The notes beneath the pieces were generated by a model. It was not told where the DNA came from and did no database searches. It saw nothing but the letters and a program-made list of their open reading frames with translations. From the NCBI RefSeq assembly GCF_902829295.1, contig NZ_CADEPL010000030.1:1-64000 (forward strand): 64,000 nucleotides of DNA, read 5' to 3'. Both the position numbers and the translations under genes were made by a program. This document shows positions 1 to 8,153 of the stretch, one piece after another. Positions within the stretch are counted from its first letter, which is position 1. Each line of letters begins with the position of its first letter. The DNA comes from Vogesella oryzae (GTDB taxonomy: Bacteria > Pseudomonadota > Gammaproteobacteria > Burkholderiales > Chromobacteriaceae).

Positions 1-1
1 C

Positions 2-466
2 TGTGGTGGTGTGTCGGTGGGCGAGGAAGATCACGTCAAGGCCGCAGTAGAAGCCGAGGGTGAATTGCAGCTGTGGAAGATCGCCATCAAGCCGGGCAAG
101 CCGCTGGCCAGCGGCCGGCTGGGTGAGGCCGACTTCATCGGTCTGCCGGGCAACCCGGTGTCCGGTTATGTGACTTTCGCGGTGCTGGTGCGCGATTTCC
201 TGCGTGCGCGCATGGGGGAGACGGTGCAAGGTTGGCCGCAAACGCAACAGCTGCCGGCGGCGTTTGAATGGCACAAGCCGGACATGAAACGCGAGGAGTT
301 TCTGCGCGTGCAGCTGCGCGAGCAGGACGGCCAGCTGGTGGTGCATCGCTACCCAAACCAGGGCTCCGCGGTGCTGACTTCCTGCGCCTGGGCCGATGCG
401 CTGGTGCGCCTGCAGCCGGGGCAGCGGGTGGCGCCCGGCGATCTGGTGGCGGTTTGTCCGCTGTGA
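2..466 (+). CDS. moeA: Molybdopterin molybdenumtransferase MoeA, C-terminal part (cut by window edge)
   Basis: The frame is open from the first bases of the window, so the 5' part of the gene lies outside it. The visible part starts CGGVSVGEEDHVK, the conserved MoeA/MogA-fold loop, followed by KPGKP and GLPGNPVS, both typical of MoeA proteins. The last ~70 residues form the C-terminal beta-barrel (domain IV). MoeA inserts molybdate into adenylylated molybdopterin in the cytosol, the last step of molybdenum cofactor synthesis. The stop codon overlaps the GTG of the ferredoxin gene (GTGA), so the two are probably translated together. The mod operon and moaC nearby fit this role. Confidence 0.93.
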   Translation, partial: CGGVSVGEEDHVKAAVEAEGELQLWKIAIKPGKPLASGRLGEADFIGLPGNPVSGYVTFAVLVRDFLRARMGETVQGWPQTQQLPAAFEWHKPDMKREEFLRVQLREQDGQLVVHRYPNQGSAVLTSCAWADALVRLQPGQRVAPGDLVAVCPL

Positions 467-810
467 GCGGCCTGAGTTTCTGGCGCGGCGGCGAGTTGCT
501 GGCGCTGATTGACGACGCCCAGCCCGGTGACATGCTGCTCGACGTGGCGCGCTTTCACGAGGTGCCGCTGCACTGGCGCTGCGGCCAGGGCACCTGTGGT
601 ACCTGCGCGGTGCGCATCCGCCATGCGGGGCAGCCGCGCGACGTGAAGGTTGGCCGCAAGGAGCGCAACGTGCTGCTGCGTGCAGCACTGGTGGATGCCG
701 CGCAGGCGGCGCAAGAAGTCTGGCTGGATACCGAGTCGACGCCACGGCTGGCTTGCCACCTGCCACTGGAAGACATGGCTTGGCAAGTGCTGCTGCCCGA
801 CGATAATTAG
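463..810 (+). CDS. 2Fe-2S plant-type ferredoxin domain protein
   Basis: This 115-aa protein has the plant-type 2Fe-2S ligand pattern: CGQGTCGTC (C-x4-C-x2-C) around residues 43-51 and a fourth cysteine in LACHLP near residue 98. It has no extra catalytic domain, so it is a single-domain electron carrier. I chose the GTG at 463 because it overlaps the moeA stop (GTGA) and gives a normal ferredoxin N-terminus. The longer upstream frame overlaps moeA and is low-complexity. The link to molybdenum cofactor genes suggests, but does not prove, electron supply to a molybdoenzyme. A copy of the TGCGGCCAAC repeat lies in the gene at 649-658, encoding VGR. Confidence 0.82.
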   Translation: MSGLSFWRGGELLALIDDAQPGDMLLDVARFHEVPLHWRCGQGTCGTCAVRIRHAGQPRDVKVGRKERNVLLRAALVDAAQAAQEVWLDTESTPRLACHLPLEDMAWQVLLPDDN

Positions 811-890
811 TTGGCGATGCACTTGCGCAAACCGCGGGGCCGCGTACAATGCGCGGCTCTTTTATTGCATTGATTCGCAAAGGAAAAATC

Positions 891-1094
891 ATGGCCAAGA
901 AGCACGACGACGAACTGGACGACGAAACCCTGGCACTCTTGGCCTGGTGCACCGAGGTAGAAGCGCATCTGGTGGCGGCTGGTGCCCGCATTGAAGAAGC
1001 ACAAGATCACATCGAAGAACAGGCCGAGTGGTACACCGACATGTTCTACGATGGCCTGAGCCCGGCCGAGGCCGCCAAACAGGCGCTGGCATGA
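891..1094 (+). CDS. Small acidic hypothetical protein (67 aa)
   Basis: A short acidic protein starting MAKKHDDELDDETLALLAW and ending SPAEAAKQALA. The start at 891 has an upstream AAAGGA ribosome-binding site. The stop overlaps the start of the exonuclease gene (ATGA), which points to translational coupling. It is predicted to be mostly helical (EAHLVAAGARIEEAQDHIEEQ) with one cysteine and no signal peptide. I do not recognise a named family. The coupling suggests a role tied to the downstream exonuclease. Confidence 0.7.
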   Translation: MAKKHDDELDDETLALLAWCTEVEAHLVAAGARIEEAQDHIEEQAEWYTDMFYDGLSPAEAAKQALA

Positions 1095-1702
1095 AACAAC
1101 GGCTGGCGGTCATCGACTTCGAAACCACCGGCATCACCCCCGGTGTCGGTTGTCGCGCGACCGAAATCGGCATCGTGCTGCTGGAACGCGGGCAGATCGT
1201 CGACCGCTACCAGAGCCTGATGAATGCCGGCGTGCGGGTGCCGGCGATGATCGAACAGCTGACCGGTATCAGCAACGCCATGCTGCGCAGCGCGCCGCCT
1301 GCTGCGCAGGTGATGCGCGAGGCGGCCGATTTTGTCGGCACGACGCCGCTGGTGGCGCATAACGCCAGTTTCGACAGCAAGTTCTGGGATTACGAGCTGG
1401 CGCAGCTGGGGCGCAGCCGGGCGCAAGCCTTTGCCTGCACGCTGTTGCTGTCGCGCCGCCTGCTGCCGCAGGCGCCGGACCACAAGCTGGGAACCCTTAC
1501 CCGCTGGGCCGGACTGCCGGCCACCGGTCGCGCCCACCGTGCGCTGGCCGATGCCGAGATGGCGGCCAACCTGTTGCTGCATCTGGGCATTACTCTGCGC
1601 CAGCAGCATGGCCGCGGGACGGTCGATCATGGCTTGCTGTGCAAGCTGCAAAAAGTGCCGGCGGCCAAGGTGGCGCAATACTTGCGCGAGTTGCCAGCTT
1701 GA
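1091..1702 (+). CDS. DnaQ-like DEDDh 3'-5' exonuclease
   Basis: A 203-aa protein with the exonuclease motifs of the DEDDh family: VIDFETTG (Exo I) near residue 8, HNASFD (Exo II) near residue 85, and HRALADAEMA (Exo III, the H and D) near residue 150. It resembles stand-alone epsilon-like exonucleases more than DNA polymerase III epsilon, since it lacks the long C-terminal polymerase-binding tail. It probably trims 3' ends of DNA or RNA. The start at 1091 overlaps the stop of the 67-aa gene, whereas the longer frame upstream runs out of phase through that gene. A rho-independent terminator follows. Confidence 0.85.
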   Translation: MKQRLAVIDFETTGITPGVGCRATEIGIVLLERGQIVDRYQSLMNAGVRVPAMIEQLTGISNAMLRSAPPAAQVMREAADFVGTTPLVAHNASFDSKFWDYELAQLGRSRAQAFACTLLLSRRLLPQAPDHKLGTLTRWAGLPATGRAHRALADAEMAANLLLHLGITLRQQHGRGTVDHGLLCKLQKVPAAKVAQYLRELPA

Positions 1703-1751
1703 AGCGTCGGCTTGGCATGCTGCCGTTGTGGCATGCCAGTACCTAAAACAA

Positions 1752-1776
1752 CCCTGCCAGGCGGCAGGGTTTTTTT
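1752..1776 (+). terminator. Rho-independent terminator after the exonuclease gene
   Basis: A 7-bp stem CCCTGCC/GGCAGGG with a 4-nt loop is followed by seven T. It lies between the exonuclease gene and the convergent modC. A separate inverted repeat (TGGCATGC at 1713-1720, GCATGCCA at 1731-1738) sits just upstream. Confidence 0.85.
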
Positions 1777-1783
1777 GTTGCGC

Positions 1784-2644
1784 TCAGCTGCCGGCTGGCC
1801 GTGGTAGCGGTACCAGATTGCTGGCCAGCAAGGGGAGTGTGCTGCCGACGCGCAGACCGGCCGCTTCATCATGATCCAGCAGGATGTCGACCATGCTGCC
1901 ACCGCTTTGCACCGTGACGCGCCACAGCAGGTCCGCCGGCTGGATTGCCAGCACGGTGGCATTCAGCTGCAACCGGCCGGCTGTGTTGCCGTGCAGATAG
2001 ACCTGTGCCGGTGTGCCGCGCCGTACGATGCGGCCAGCGGCCAGCTGCAGTACCTGGTCGGCAAGTTTGAACACCTCCGGAATATCGTGGCTGACCAGTA
2101 CCGTGGTGACCGCAAAGCGTTGCTGCAGTTGCAGCAAATCATCCTGTAGCCGGCTGCGTAGTGCCGGGTCCAGCGCCGATAGCGGTTCATCCAGCAGCAG
2201 CAAGCGCGGCCGGCGGGCCAGCGCACGTGCCAGCGCCACCCGTTGGCGCTGGCCGCCGGACAGCTGTGCCGGCCGTTGGCTGGCGTGGGGTGCCAGTCCG
2301 GTCAACGCCAGCAGCTCCTCGACCAATGGCTGGTCGGCAGGGGCGGCGCCGTAGGCGATATTGCGACGCACATCCAGATGCGGGAACAGTGCGTAATCCT
2401 GAAACACCATTCCCACGCCGCGCGCCTGCGGCGATAGCTGCTGGCGTCCGCTGATCCACGGCTCTCCATTGACCTCCAGCGTGCCGCTGTCGGCGAGGGT
2501 AAGACCGGCCAGCAGGCGCAGCAGCGTGGTCTTGCCAGCGCCGGAGTCGCCGGTGACGGCTGTGATGCGGCCGGCCGGCAGTTCGGCGGCGACATCCAGC
2601 GTCAGCTGTGCCGACAGCTGCTTTTGCAGGGCAAAGCGGATCAT
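1784..2644 (-). CDS. modC: Molybdate ABC transporter ATP-binding protein ModC
   Basis: A 286-aa ABC ATPase with Walker A GDSGAGKTT, Q-loop FQDYALFPH, signature LSGGQRQR, Walker B LLLLDEP and the H-loop SHD. The C-terminal ~75 residues fit the small TOBE regulatory domain of ModC. It powers molybdate import with ModA and ModB at the inner membrane. The start MIRFALQK overlaps the modB stop (ATGA), so it is the last gene of a tightly coupled operon. A TGCGGCCAAC repeat overlaps the start region (2644-2653). Confidence 0.93.
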   Translation of the reverse strand: MIRFALQKQLSAQLTLDVAAELPAGRITAVTGDSGAGKTTLLRLLAGLTLADSGTLEVNGEPWISGRQQLSPQARGVGMVFQDYALFPHLDVRRNIAYGAAPADQPLVEELLALTGLAPHASQRPAQLSGGQRQRVALARALARRPRLLLLDEPLSALDPALRSRLQDDLLQLQQRFAVTTVLVSHDIPEVFKLADQVLQLAAGRIVRRGTPAQVYLHGNTAGRLQLNATVLAIQPADLLWRVTVQSGGSMVDILLDHDEAAGLRVGSTLPLLASNLVPLPRPAGS

Positions 2645-3309
2645 GCGGCCAACCTTTCGCTGTGGCGGCGCAGCAGATTGACGGCCAGCACCACCAGAAA
2701 AGAAAAGCTGCACAGTACGGCGGCATAGACATGCGCGGCAGGGTAGTTGAGCACTTCCACCTCGTTATAAATGGCGATTGAGGCCACCCGGCTGACGCCC
2801 GGGATATTGCCGCCCAGCATCAATACCAGACCGAATTCGCCCACGGTATGGGCAAAGCTCATCACCAATCCGGCCACCAGTGCCGGTTTGATACAGGGCA
2901 GTTCCACATGCCAGAAGGTGTGCCAGCGCGACTTGCCTAGCGTGTAGGACGCTTCGCGCAGGTTGGCTGGCAGGCTGGACAGCGCCGCCGCCACCGGCTG
3001 CACCATGAATGGCAGGCTGAACAGCACCGAGCCCACTACCAGCCCGGCAAAGGAAAAAACCAGCTGGAGATGGATGCTTTGCAGCCACTGCCCGAGCAGG
3101 CTGGCGGGCGAGAACGCCAGCAGCAGGTAGAAGCCGAGTACCGATGGCGGCAGCACCAGCGGCATCGCGACCAGGGTCTCGGCCAGCGGTTTGTACCAGC
3201 GGCGGCAGTGCGCAAGCCAGCCGGCCAGCGGCACGCCGAGCAACAGCAGAATGGCACTGGTAGTGGCCGCCAGTCTGGCGGTAAGCCACAGCGGTTGCAG
3301 GTCGATCAT
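2641..3309 (-). CDS. modB: Molybdate ABC transporter permease ModB
   Basis: A 222-aa inner-membrane permease, about the length of ModB in other bacteria, with roughly five hydrophobic segments. The EAA loop reads REASYTLGKSRWHTFWHVELP. The motif HTVGEFGLVLMLGGNIPG is diagnostic for ModB. The start MIDLQPLWL at 3309 is preferred because it overlaps the stop of the upstream Mop-like gene. The longer frame upstream has no relation to the family. Confidence 0.93.
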   Translation of the reverse strand: MIDLQPLWLTARLAATTSAILLLLGVPLAGWLAHCRRWYKPLAETLVAMPLVLPPSVLGFYLLLAFSPASLLGQWLQSIHLQLVFSFAGLVVGSVLFSLPFMVQPVAAALSSLPANLREASYTLGKSRWHTFWHVELPCIKPALVAGLVMSFAHTVGEFGLVLMLGGNIPGVSRVASIAIYNEVEVLNYPAAHVYAAVLCSFSFLVVLAVNLLRRHSERLAA

Positions 3310-3707
3310 GTGGCGGCATTCTTCAGTAGCAGCATGGCGTGCGACTTGATCAGCGCGCTGACCCGGCTGCCCGGGGTAAGTTTCAGGCGCAGCGCGGACT
3401 GGCGGGGGATCAGGGCGGTGAACGACAGTTGGCCGCAGCACAGGCTGACTCGCGCCATCAGCGTGCCCAGCTGCACGTCGGTGACGGCGCTGGGCAGGAT
3501 GTTGCGGATGCTGATGTCGCCGGCAAGGTCGCGCGCCAGCGCCACATCCATTTCGCGAAAACCCAGCTGCACCTGCTGGCCCACGGAAGCTGGCGCGTGC
3601 TCGCCCAGCGCCAGCGCGGTGCATTGCTGCTCGCCCACGCTGACCTGCAGCAGGTGGATGCCGTCGGCGCTATGGATGCCGGTCACAAAACCCGGGAGCC
3701 GGTTCAT
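3306..3707 (-). CDS. Two-domain TOBE (Mop-like) molybdate-binding protein
   Basis: This 133-aa protein contains two tandem TOBE/Mop-type domains, about residues 1-65 and 66-133. The second shows the classic pattern SIRNILPSAVTDVQLG ... VSALIKSH. Such domains bind molybdate or tungstate oxyanions, as in molbindin, ModE and ModC. The gene lies between modA and modB with overlaps at both ends (ATGA), so it belongs to the uptake operon. It could store molybdate or buffer its cytosolic level. This position inside a mod operon is less usual than a separate mop gene. Confidence 0.75.
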   Translation of the reverse strand: MNRLPGFVTGIHSADGIHLLQVSVGEQQCTALALGEHAPASVGQQVQLGFREMDVALARDLAGDISIRNILPSAVTDVQLGTLMARVSLCCGQLSFTALIPRQSALRLKLTPGSRVSALIKSHAMLLLKNAAT

Positions 3708-4459
3708 GGTAGGCGGTAGCCGTAGCGTTGCAGGATGGCGTGCGCGGCAGGCGAGGACAGGTAGTCGAACAGTTTGCGGGCATCCGGGTTGGCCGCGGCA
3801 GGCTTGAGTAGCAGCATGTCCTGCACGATAGGCTGGTAACTGGCGGCAGGGATATCCACCCAGCGGCCCTTGCCCTGCATCTGCGGCGCCAGCACCAGCG
3901 CCTTGGCGACAAAGCCGGCTTGCGCCGCGCCACTGTCGACGAACTGCGCCGCCTGAGCGATGTTGTCGCCCTGTACCAGCCGCGGCTTCACGCTGTCGGT
4001 CAGCCGGTAGTAGGCCAGCACCCGCAGCGCCTCCGCGCCATAGGGGGCGGCTTGCGGGTTGGCGATCGCCACCTTGCCGCTGGCGCTTTTCAGCCAGGAC
4101 TGCCATTGCTTGCCATCGAAAGCCGGGTCTTTCGACCACAGCACCAGTGCGCCTAGCGCATAGGTCTTGGCCGGCAGCTGGGCCATGCCGGCGCTGGACA
4201 GCTTGCGCGGGGTTTCATCGTCGGCAGACAGGAACAGTTCGAATGGCGCACCGTTCAGAATCTGGGTGGCGATCTTGCCGGAAGATGCATAGGAAGCTTC
4301 CACCGCTACGCCGGTGCTGCGGGTGAAGTCGGCGGCGACATCGGCAAAGGCGTATTGCACGTTGGCCGCAACCGCGACTTTCACCGGTGCGGCAAGCGCG
4401 GGGTTGCAGGGCATGGTGGCGATCAGGCTGCCGAAGAGTGTCAGGAGATAGCGGCGCAT
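3704..4459 (-). CDS. modA: Periplasmic molybdate-binding protein ModA
   Basis: A 251-aa protein with a Sec signal peptide (MRRYLLTLFGSLIATMPCNPALA). The mature part carries features of ModA: VAVAANVQYAF, YASSGKIATQILNGAPFELFLSAD and the closing segment DARKLFDYLSSPAAHAILQRYGYRLP. It captures molybdate (and likely tungstate) for ModBC. The start at 4459 has an AGGA site upstream, and the stop overlaps the Mop-like gene. It follows modE by 14 bp. Confidence 0.93.
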   Translation of the reverse strand: MRRYLLTLFGSLIATMPCNPALAAPVKVAVAANVQYAFADVAADFTRSTGVAVEASYASSGKIATQILNGAPFELFLSADDETPRKLSSAGMAQLPAKTYALGALVLWSKDPAFDGKQWQSWLKSASGKVAIANPQAAPYGAEALRVLAYYRLTDSVKPRLVQGDNIAQAAQFVDSGAAQAGFVAKALVLAPQMQGKGRWVDIPAASYQPIVQDMLLLKPAAANPDARKLFDYLSSPAAHAILQRYGYRLP

Positions 4460-4473
4460 CTGAGGGTCCTGTG

Positions 4474-5226
4474 TCAGTCGAAAATGCCCAGAATCACGCT
4501 CTGGGCAGAAAAGAGCGCCGTGACGGCGCTGCCGGATTGCAGTTGCAGGCTGGCGATGCTGTCGTTGTCGACGATGGCGCATAGCGTGCCGCCGCCAGCC
4601 AGTTGCACGATCACTTCGCTGTTGACCGCGCCCGCGGTCAGCCGGCCGATATGGCCGCTCAGCCGGTTGGCAACGGCAATGCGTCCGGCGGTGTCCGGTG
4701 TGGCCAGTGCCAGCCACGATGCCTTGATCAGCGCGACTGTCTGCTTGCCGACGCGCAGGCCAAGTTCTTCGCAGCTGCTGCGTGTCACCTGCGCGGTCAG
4801 CATCTGGCCACCGCTTAGCTGTATTAGCAGGGTGTCGTTGACGGCGCCCTGGTCGATGCGGCGAATGATGCCGGCGAGCTGGTTGCGGGCCGAGGTGCGT
4901 AGCGGCAGGCGTGACAGGTCGGTGAGGGTGGCGGGGTGATCGTCGCTGGTTTGCAGGGTGTTGCCGGCGTTGTCCCAGGCAAGCAGCAGTTTTGCACCTA
5001 GTTCGGTCAGCCGCGTGCCGCCACCGCCTCGGCCGCCAGTGAGGCGTTCGATCAGCGGGCTGTCGCTCTGGCGGTTCATGTTGTCGATTTGCTGCCAGGC
5101 CGCCTTGTAACTGATGCCGCAGCTTCTGGCGGCGGCACTGATCGAGCCCTGTGCGGCGATGGCGCGCAGCAGCTGCAGGCGCTGGCTGGCGCCACGGCCG
5201 GCAAACAGTTGCCAGGGGTCATTCAT
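4474..5226 (-). CDS. modE: Molybdate-responsive transcriptional regulator ModE
   Basis: A 250-aa regulator. The N-terminal winged helix-turn-helix (residues ~15-80: LLRAIAAQGSISAAARSCGISYKAAWQQID) matches ModE, including the glycine-rich GGRGGGGTRLTELG segment. Two TOBE/Mop domains follow (about 110-180 and 182-250), starting TSARNQLAG and VANRLSG. ModE with molybdate bound usually represses the modABC operon. Here it is the first gene of that operon, which suggests autoregulation. Confidence 0.92.
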   Translation of the reverse strand: MNDPWQLFAGRGASQRLQLLRAIAAQGSISAAARSCGISYKAAWQQIDNMNRQSDSPLIERLTGGRGGGGTRLTELGAKLLLAWDNAGNTLQTSDDHPATLTDLSRLPLRTSARNQLAGIIRRIDQGAVNDTLLIQLSGGQMLTAQVTRSSCEELGLRVGKQTVALIKASWLALATPDTAGRIAVANRLSGHIGRLTAGAVNSEVIVQLAGGGTLCAIVDNDSIASLQLQSGSAVTALFSAQSVILGIFD

Positions 5227-5260
5227 CGTTATTCTTCGCTATTCAAAATAAGGTTAACGA
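5226..5260 (-). promoter_or_regulatory. Possible ModE operator at the modE start
   Basis: TCGTTA (5226-5231) and TAACGA (5255-5260) are inverted arms around an AT-rich centre just upstream of modE. Known ModE operators have CGnTAT arms but closer together (about 24-26 bp in all), so this wider spacing makes the assignment tentative. Confidence 0.35.
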
Positions 5261-5296
5261 TAGTGCGAAACAAGGCCGTTCGCGACGGCCCGTTGT

Positions 5297-5791
5297 TTAA
5301 TCTTGCGGGGCGGTGCCTGCGGCCAGCCAGTGGCCGCTCTTGCCGCCCTGTTTTTCCAGCAGTTGCACGCCGCCGATGGTCATGCCCTTGTCTACCGCTT
5401 TCAGCATGTCGTACACCGTCAACAGGCCGGCCATCACGCCGCTGAGTGCTTCCATTTCCACGCCGGTGCGGCCAACGGTCTCGGTGGTGACTTCGATATA
5501 CAGCCGGTTGGCCGCAGCATCGGCGCTGAACTCCACTGCCACGCGGGTCAGTGCCAGCGGGTGGCACAGCGGAATCAGGTCGGCGGTGCGTTTGGTGCCC
5601 TGGATGGCAGCCAGTCGCGCGATGCCAATCACGTCGCCTTTTTTGTTGTTGCCAGCTTGCAGCAGGGCGAAGGTATCGGCGGCCATGTCGATGTGGCCAC
5701 TGGCGCGCGCAACGCGGCGGGGTTCGCTTTTGCTGCCGACATCGATCATGTGAGCCTGGCCGGCGGCGTCGAAATGGGTGAGACGTGTCAT
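5297..5791 (-). CDS. moaC: Cyclic pyranopterin monophosphate synthase MoaC
   Basis: A 164-aa protein of typical MoaC length. Seen motifs: [12 protein letters not shown] near residue 20, [15 protein letters not shown] near 65, [11 protein letters not shown] near 110 and the C-terminal [11 protein letters not shown] with catalytic-site Asp and Lys. MoaC converts the MoaA product to cyclic pyranopterin monophosphate, early in molybdenum cofactor synthesis. It points the same way as the mod operon and lies 70 bp upstream of modE. Confidence 0.95.
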   Translation of the reverse strand: MTRLTHFDAAGQAHMIDVGSKSEPRRVARASGHIDMAADTFALLQAGNNKKGDVIGIARLAAIQGTKRTADLIPLCHPLALTRVAVEFSADAAANRLYIEVTTETVGRTGVEMEALSGVMAGLLTVYDMLKAVDKGMTIGGVQLLEKQGGKSGHWLAAGTAPQD

Positions 5792-5973
5792 GAGCTTGGT
5801 GCGGGGCAGACAAATGAGCTGCTACCTTAGCGTGTGGCGGCGCGCTGCACAATCGGCCGGAAGATGTAGTTGGCTGTAGCGCTGCAGCAATGTCTGGTAA
5901 CTCATGATTTTTACGGGTGCGATGTGCCCATCAAAAGCGTATCGGCATGTTCTGGTCGTCTGGCCGTGTGCGC

Positions 5974-6001
5974 TGTTCAATTCGACACTGCATGCTATAC
6001 T
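5974..6001 (+). promoter_or_regulatory. Candidate sigma70 promoter for tig in the 5792-6178 gap
   Basis: TATACT at 5996-6001 is a good -10 box. TGTTCA at 5974-5979 is a weak -35 at 16 bp spacing. The rest of the 387-bp gap between moaC and tig has no convincing gene. It holds two short GC hairpins (CCCGCGCTGCGGG and CCCGCTTCGGG) that would be in the tig leader. Confidence 0.4.
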
Positions 6002-6178
6002 CGCCCTTTGCTTTAGCCTGCTAGGCTTGCCCGCGCTGCGGGTGAGTGCACTGGTTTGAGTTCTGATTTCATGGCGCAGGAAAGCATCATCTGCAAGGTT
6101 CCTCCAGCACTACGCTAGGCCTCGGACTTTCCCGCTTCGGGCTTCAACCCCACACCCTTTTAAATCTAAGGATTGGAA

Positions 6179-7480
6179 ATGCAAGTACAACTGGAAACGT
6201 TGAGCGGCCTCGAGCGTCGCATGAACATCGCACTGCCGCTGGCTGCCATCGACGCACAAGTCGCCGAGCGTCTGAAGCGCGTGGCACGCTCTGCGAAGAT
6301 TCAGGGTTTCCGCCCGGGCAAGGCTCCGGCAAAGATCGTTGAAATGAATTACGGCGCACAAGTGCGCGAAGAAGTACTGGGCGAGCAGGTTCAGCAAGCG
6401 TTCTACAAGGCCGCTGCCGAGCAGAAGCTGCGTGTAGCTGGCTACCCGCGTTTTGAACCGGCTGAAGGCGATGCCGAGAGCTTCAAGTTCGCTGCTGCTT
6501 TCGAAGTGTTCCCGGAAGTAAAGGTTGGCGAACTGGCCGGCAAGGAAATCGAGAAGCCGACTACCGCGGTTACCGATACCGAAATCGACAAGACCGTCGA
6601 CATCCTGCGCAAGCAGCGTACCCGTTTCAACCGCGTAGAGCGTGAAGCAGCCAATGGCGACCGCGTGATCATCGACTTCAAAGGCGCTGTCGATGGCGTG
6701 GCCTTCGAAGGCGGTTCCTCCGAGAACTTCCCGTTCATGCTGGGCCAGGGTCAGATGCTGCCGGAATTCGAAGCCGGCATCATCGGCATGAAAGAAGGCG
6801 ATATCAAGAGCGTGGAAGTGAACTTCCCGGCTGATTACCACGGCAAGGACGTGGCTGGTAAAACCGCCGTGTTCGAAATCCTGGTGAAAAACGTGGCTGA
6901 AGCCCAACTGCCGGAAGTGAACGAAGAGTTCGCCAAGCAGCTGGGTATCGCCGATGGCGACGTAGAAAAAATGCGTGCCGAGATCCGCAAGAACGTCGAG
7001 CGCGAAGTGAAGCGTCGTCTGACTGCCAAGATCAAAGAAAACGTGATGCAGGCGCTGATCGACGTAACCCCGCTGGACCTGCCCAAAGCACTGGTTGACC
7101 TGGAAGTTGGCCGCCTGATGGATCAGGCTCGCCAGGATCTGGCTCAGCGTGGCATGCAGATGAAAGATATGCCGCTGCCGGCCGATCTGTTCACCCAGCA
7201 AGCCGAGCGTCGTGTGGCTCTGGGCCTGATCCTGTCCGAAGTGGTTGCGGCCAACAAGCTGGAAGCCAAGCCGGAACAGATCAAGGCACTGGTAGAAGAG
7301 TTTGCCGAAAGCTACGAGCAGCCGGAAGACGTGATCCAGTGGTACTACGCCAGCCAGGAACGCCTGGAAGGCCCGACCTCCATGGTGCTGGAAGACAACG
7401 TGGTTGAATTTGTGCTGGGTAAGGCCAATGTTGTCGAGAAGGAAGTTTCCTTCGAAACCCTGATGGGCCAGAACGCCTGA
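6179..7480 (+). CDS. tig: Trigger factor (ribosome-associated chaperone, prolyl isomerase)
   Basis: A 433-aa protein of normal trigger-factor length. The N-terminal ribosome-binding domain carries the signature GFRPGKAPAKIVE (the GFRxGKxP loop, residues ~44-52). The FKBP-type isomerase domain follows (GDRVIIDFKGAVDGVAFEGG to ~residue 245), then the helical substrate-binding C-terminal domain. It binds nascent chains at the ribosome exit. The ATG at 6179 is preferred over the TTG at 6173 because AAGGA lies directly upstream. It is the first gene of the tig-clpP-clpX block. Confidence 0.96.
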   Translation: MQVQLETLSGLERRMNIALPLAAIDAQVAERLKRVARSAKIQGFRPGKAPAKIVEMNYGAQVREEVLGEQVQQAFYKAAAEQKLRVAGYPRFEPAEGDAESFKFAAAFEVFPEVKVGELAGKEIEKPTTAVTDTEIDKTVDILRKQRTRFNRVEREAANGDRVIIDFKGAVDGVAFEGGSSENFPFMLGQGQMLPEFEAGIIGMKEGDIKSVEVNFPADYHGKDVAGKTAVFEILVKNVAEAQLPEVNEEFAKQLGIADGDVEKMRAEIRKNVEREVKRRLTAKIKENVMQALIDVTPLDLPKALVDLEVGRLMDQARQDLAQRGMQMKDMPLPADLFTQQAERRVALGLILSEVVAANKLEAKPEQIKALVEEFAESYEQPEDVIQWYYASQERLEGPTSMVLEDNVVEFVLGKANVVEKEVSFETLMGQNA

Positions 7481-7504
7481 TTTGTTGAATAACCGGAGAG
7501 GTCG

Positions 7505-8137
7505 ATGAAATCGATGATTGAACCGCAAGGTCTGGGCCTGGTGCCCATGGTGGTAGAGCAGAGCGGTCGTGGCGAGCGCGCTTACGACATCTTCTCTCGC
7601 CTGTTGAAGGAACGCATTGTGTTCCTGGTCGGTCCGGTTACCGACGAGTCGGCCAATCTGGTGGTGGCACAGCTGCTGTTCCTGGAGTCGGAAAACCCGG
7701 ACAAGGACATCTATCTGTACATCAATTCTCCGGGGGGCTCGATTACGGCCGGCATGTCGATTTATGACACGATGAATTTCATCAAGCCGGACGTATCAAC
7801 CCTCTGCATTGGCCAGGCTGCCAGCATGGGCGCGTTCCTGTTGTCTGCCGGTGCCAAAGGTAAGCGCTTTGCGCTGCCGCATAGCCGCGTCATGATCCAC
7901 CAGCCGCTGCTGTATGGCGGAGGTCTGACCGGTCAGGTTACCGATATCGAGATTCATGCCCGCGAACTGGTGAAAACCAAGGCGCAGATGAACGAACTGC
8001 TGGCCAAGCACGCCGGCCAGAGTGTGGAACAAGTACAAGCCGACACCGAACGCGACAATTTCATGTCTGCCGAAGATGCCCGTGAATACGGGCTCATCGA
8101 CAAGGTGCTGAGTTCGCGCGCCGACGTGGCGGCTTAA
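7505..8137 (+). CDS. clpP: ATP-dependent Clp protease proteolytic subunit ClpP
   Basis: A 210-aa serine peptidase. The catalytic residues are visible: Ser107 in GQAASMGAF, His132 in RVMIHQP and an Asp near residue 181. A short N-terminal segment ([20 protein letters not shown]) is the usual propeptide region. ClpP forms the double heptamer that degrades substrates fed by ClpX. A GGAGAG site lies before the ATG. It sits between tig and clpX as in most proteobacteria. Confidence 0.97.
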   Translation: MKSMIEPQGLGLVPMVVEQSGRGERAYDIFSRLLKERIVFLVGPVTDESANLVVAQLLFLESENPDKDIYLYINSPGGSITAGMSIYDTMNFIKPDVSTLCIGQAASMGAFLLSAGAKGKRFALPHSRVMIHQPLLYGGGLTGQVTDIEIHARELVKTKAQMNELLAKHAGQSVEQVQADTERDNFMSAEDAREYGLIDKVLSSRADVAA

Positions 8138-8153
8138 TTAGGACGTCGATCAG

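Noticed and set aside
5981-6001. TTCGAC as -35 for the tig promoter
   Set aside because: It is only 9 bp from the TATACT box, too close for a sigma70 promoter.
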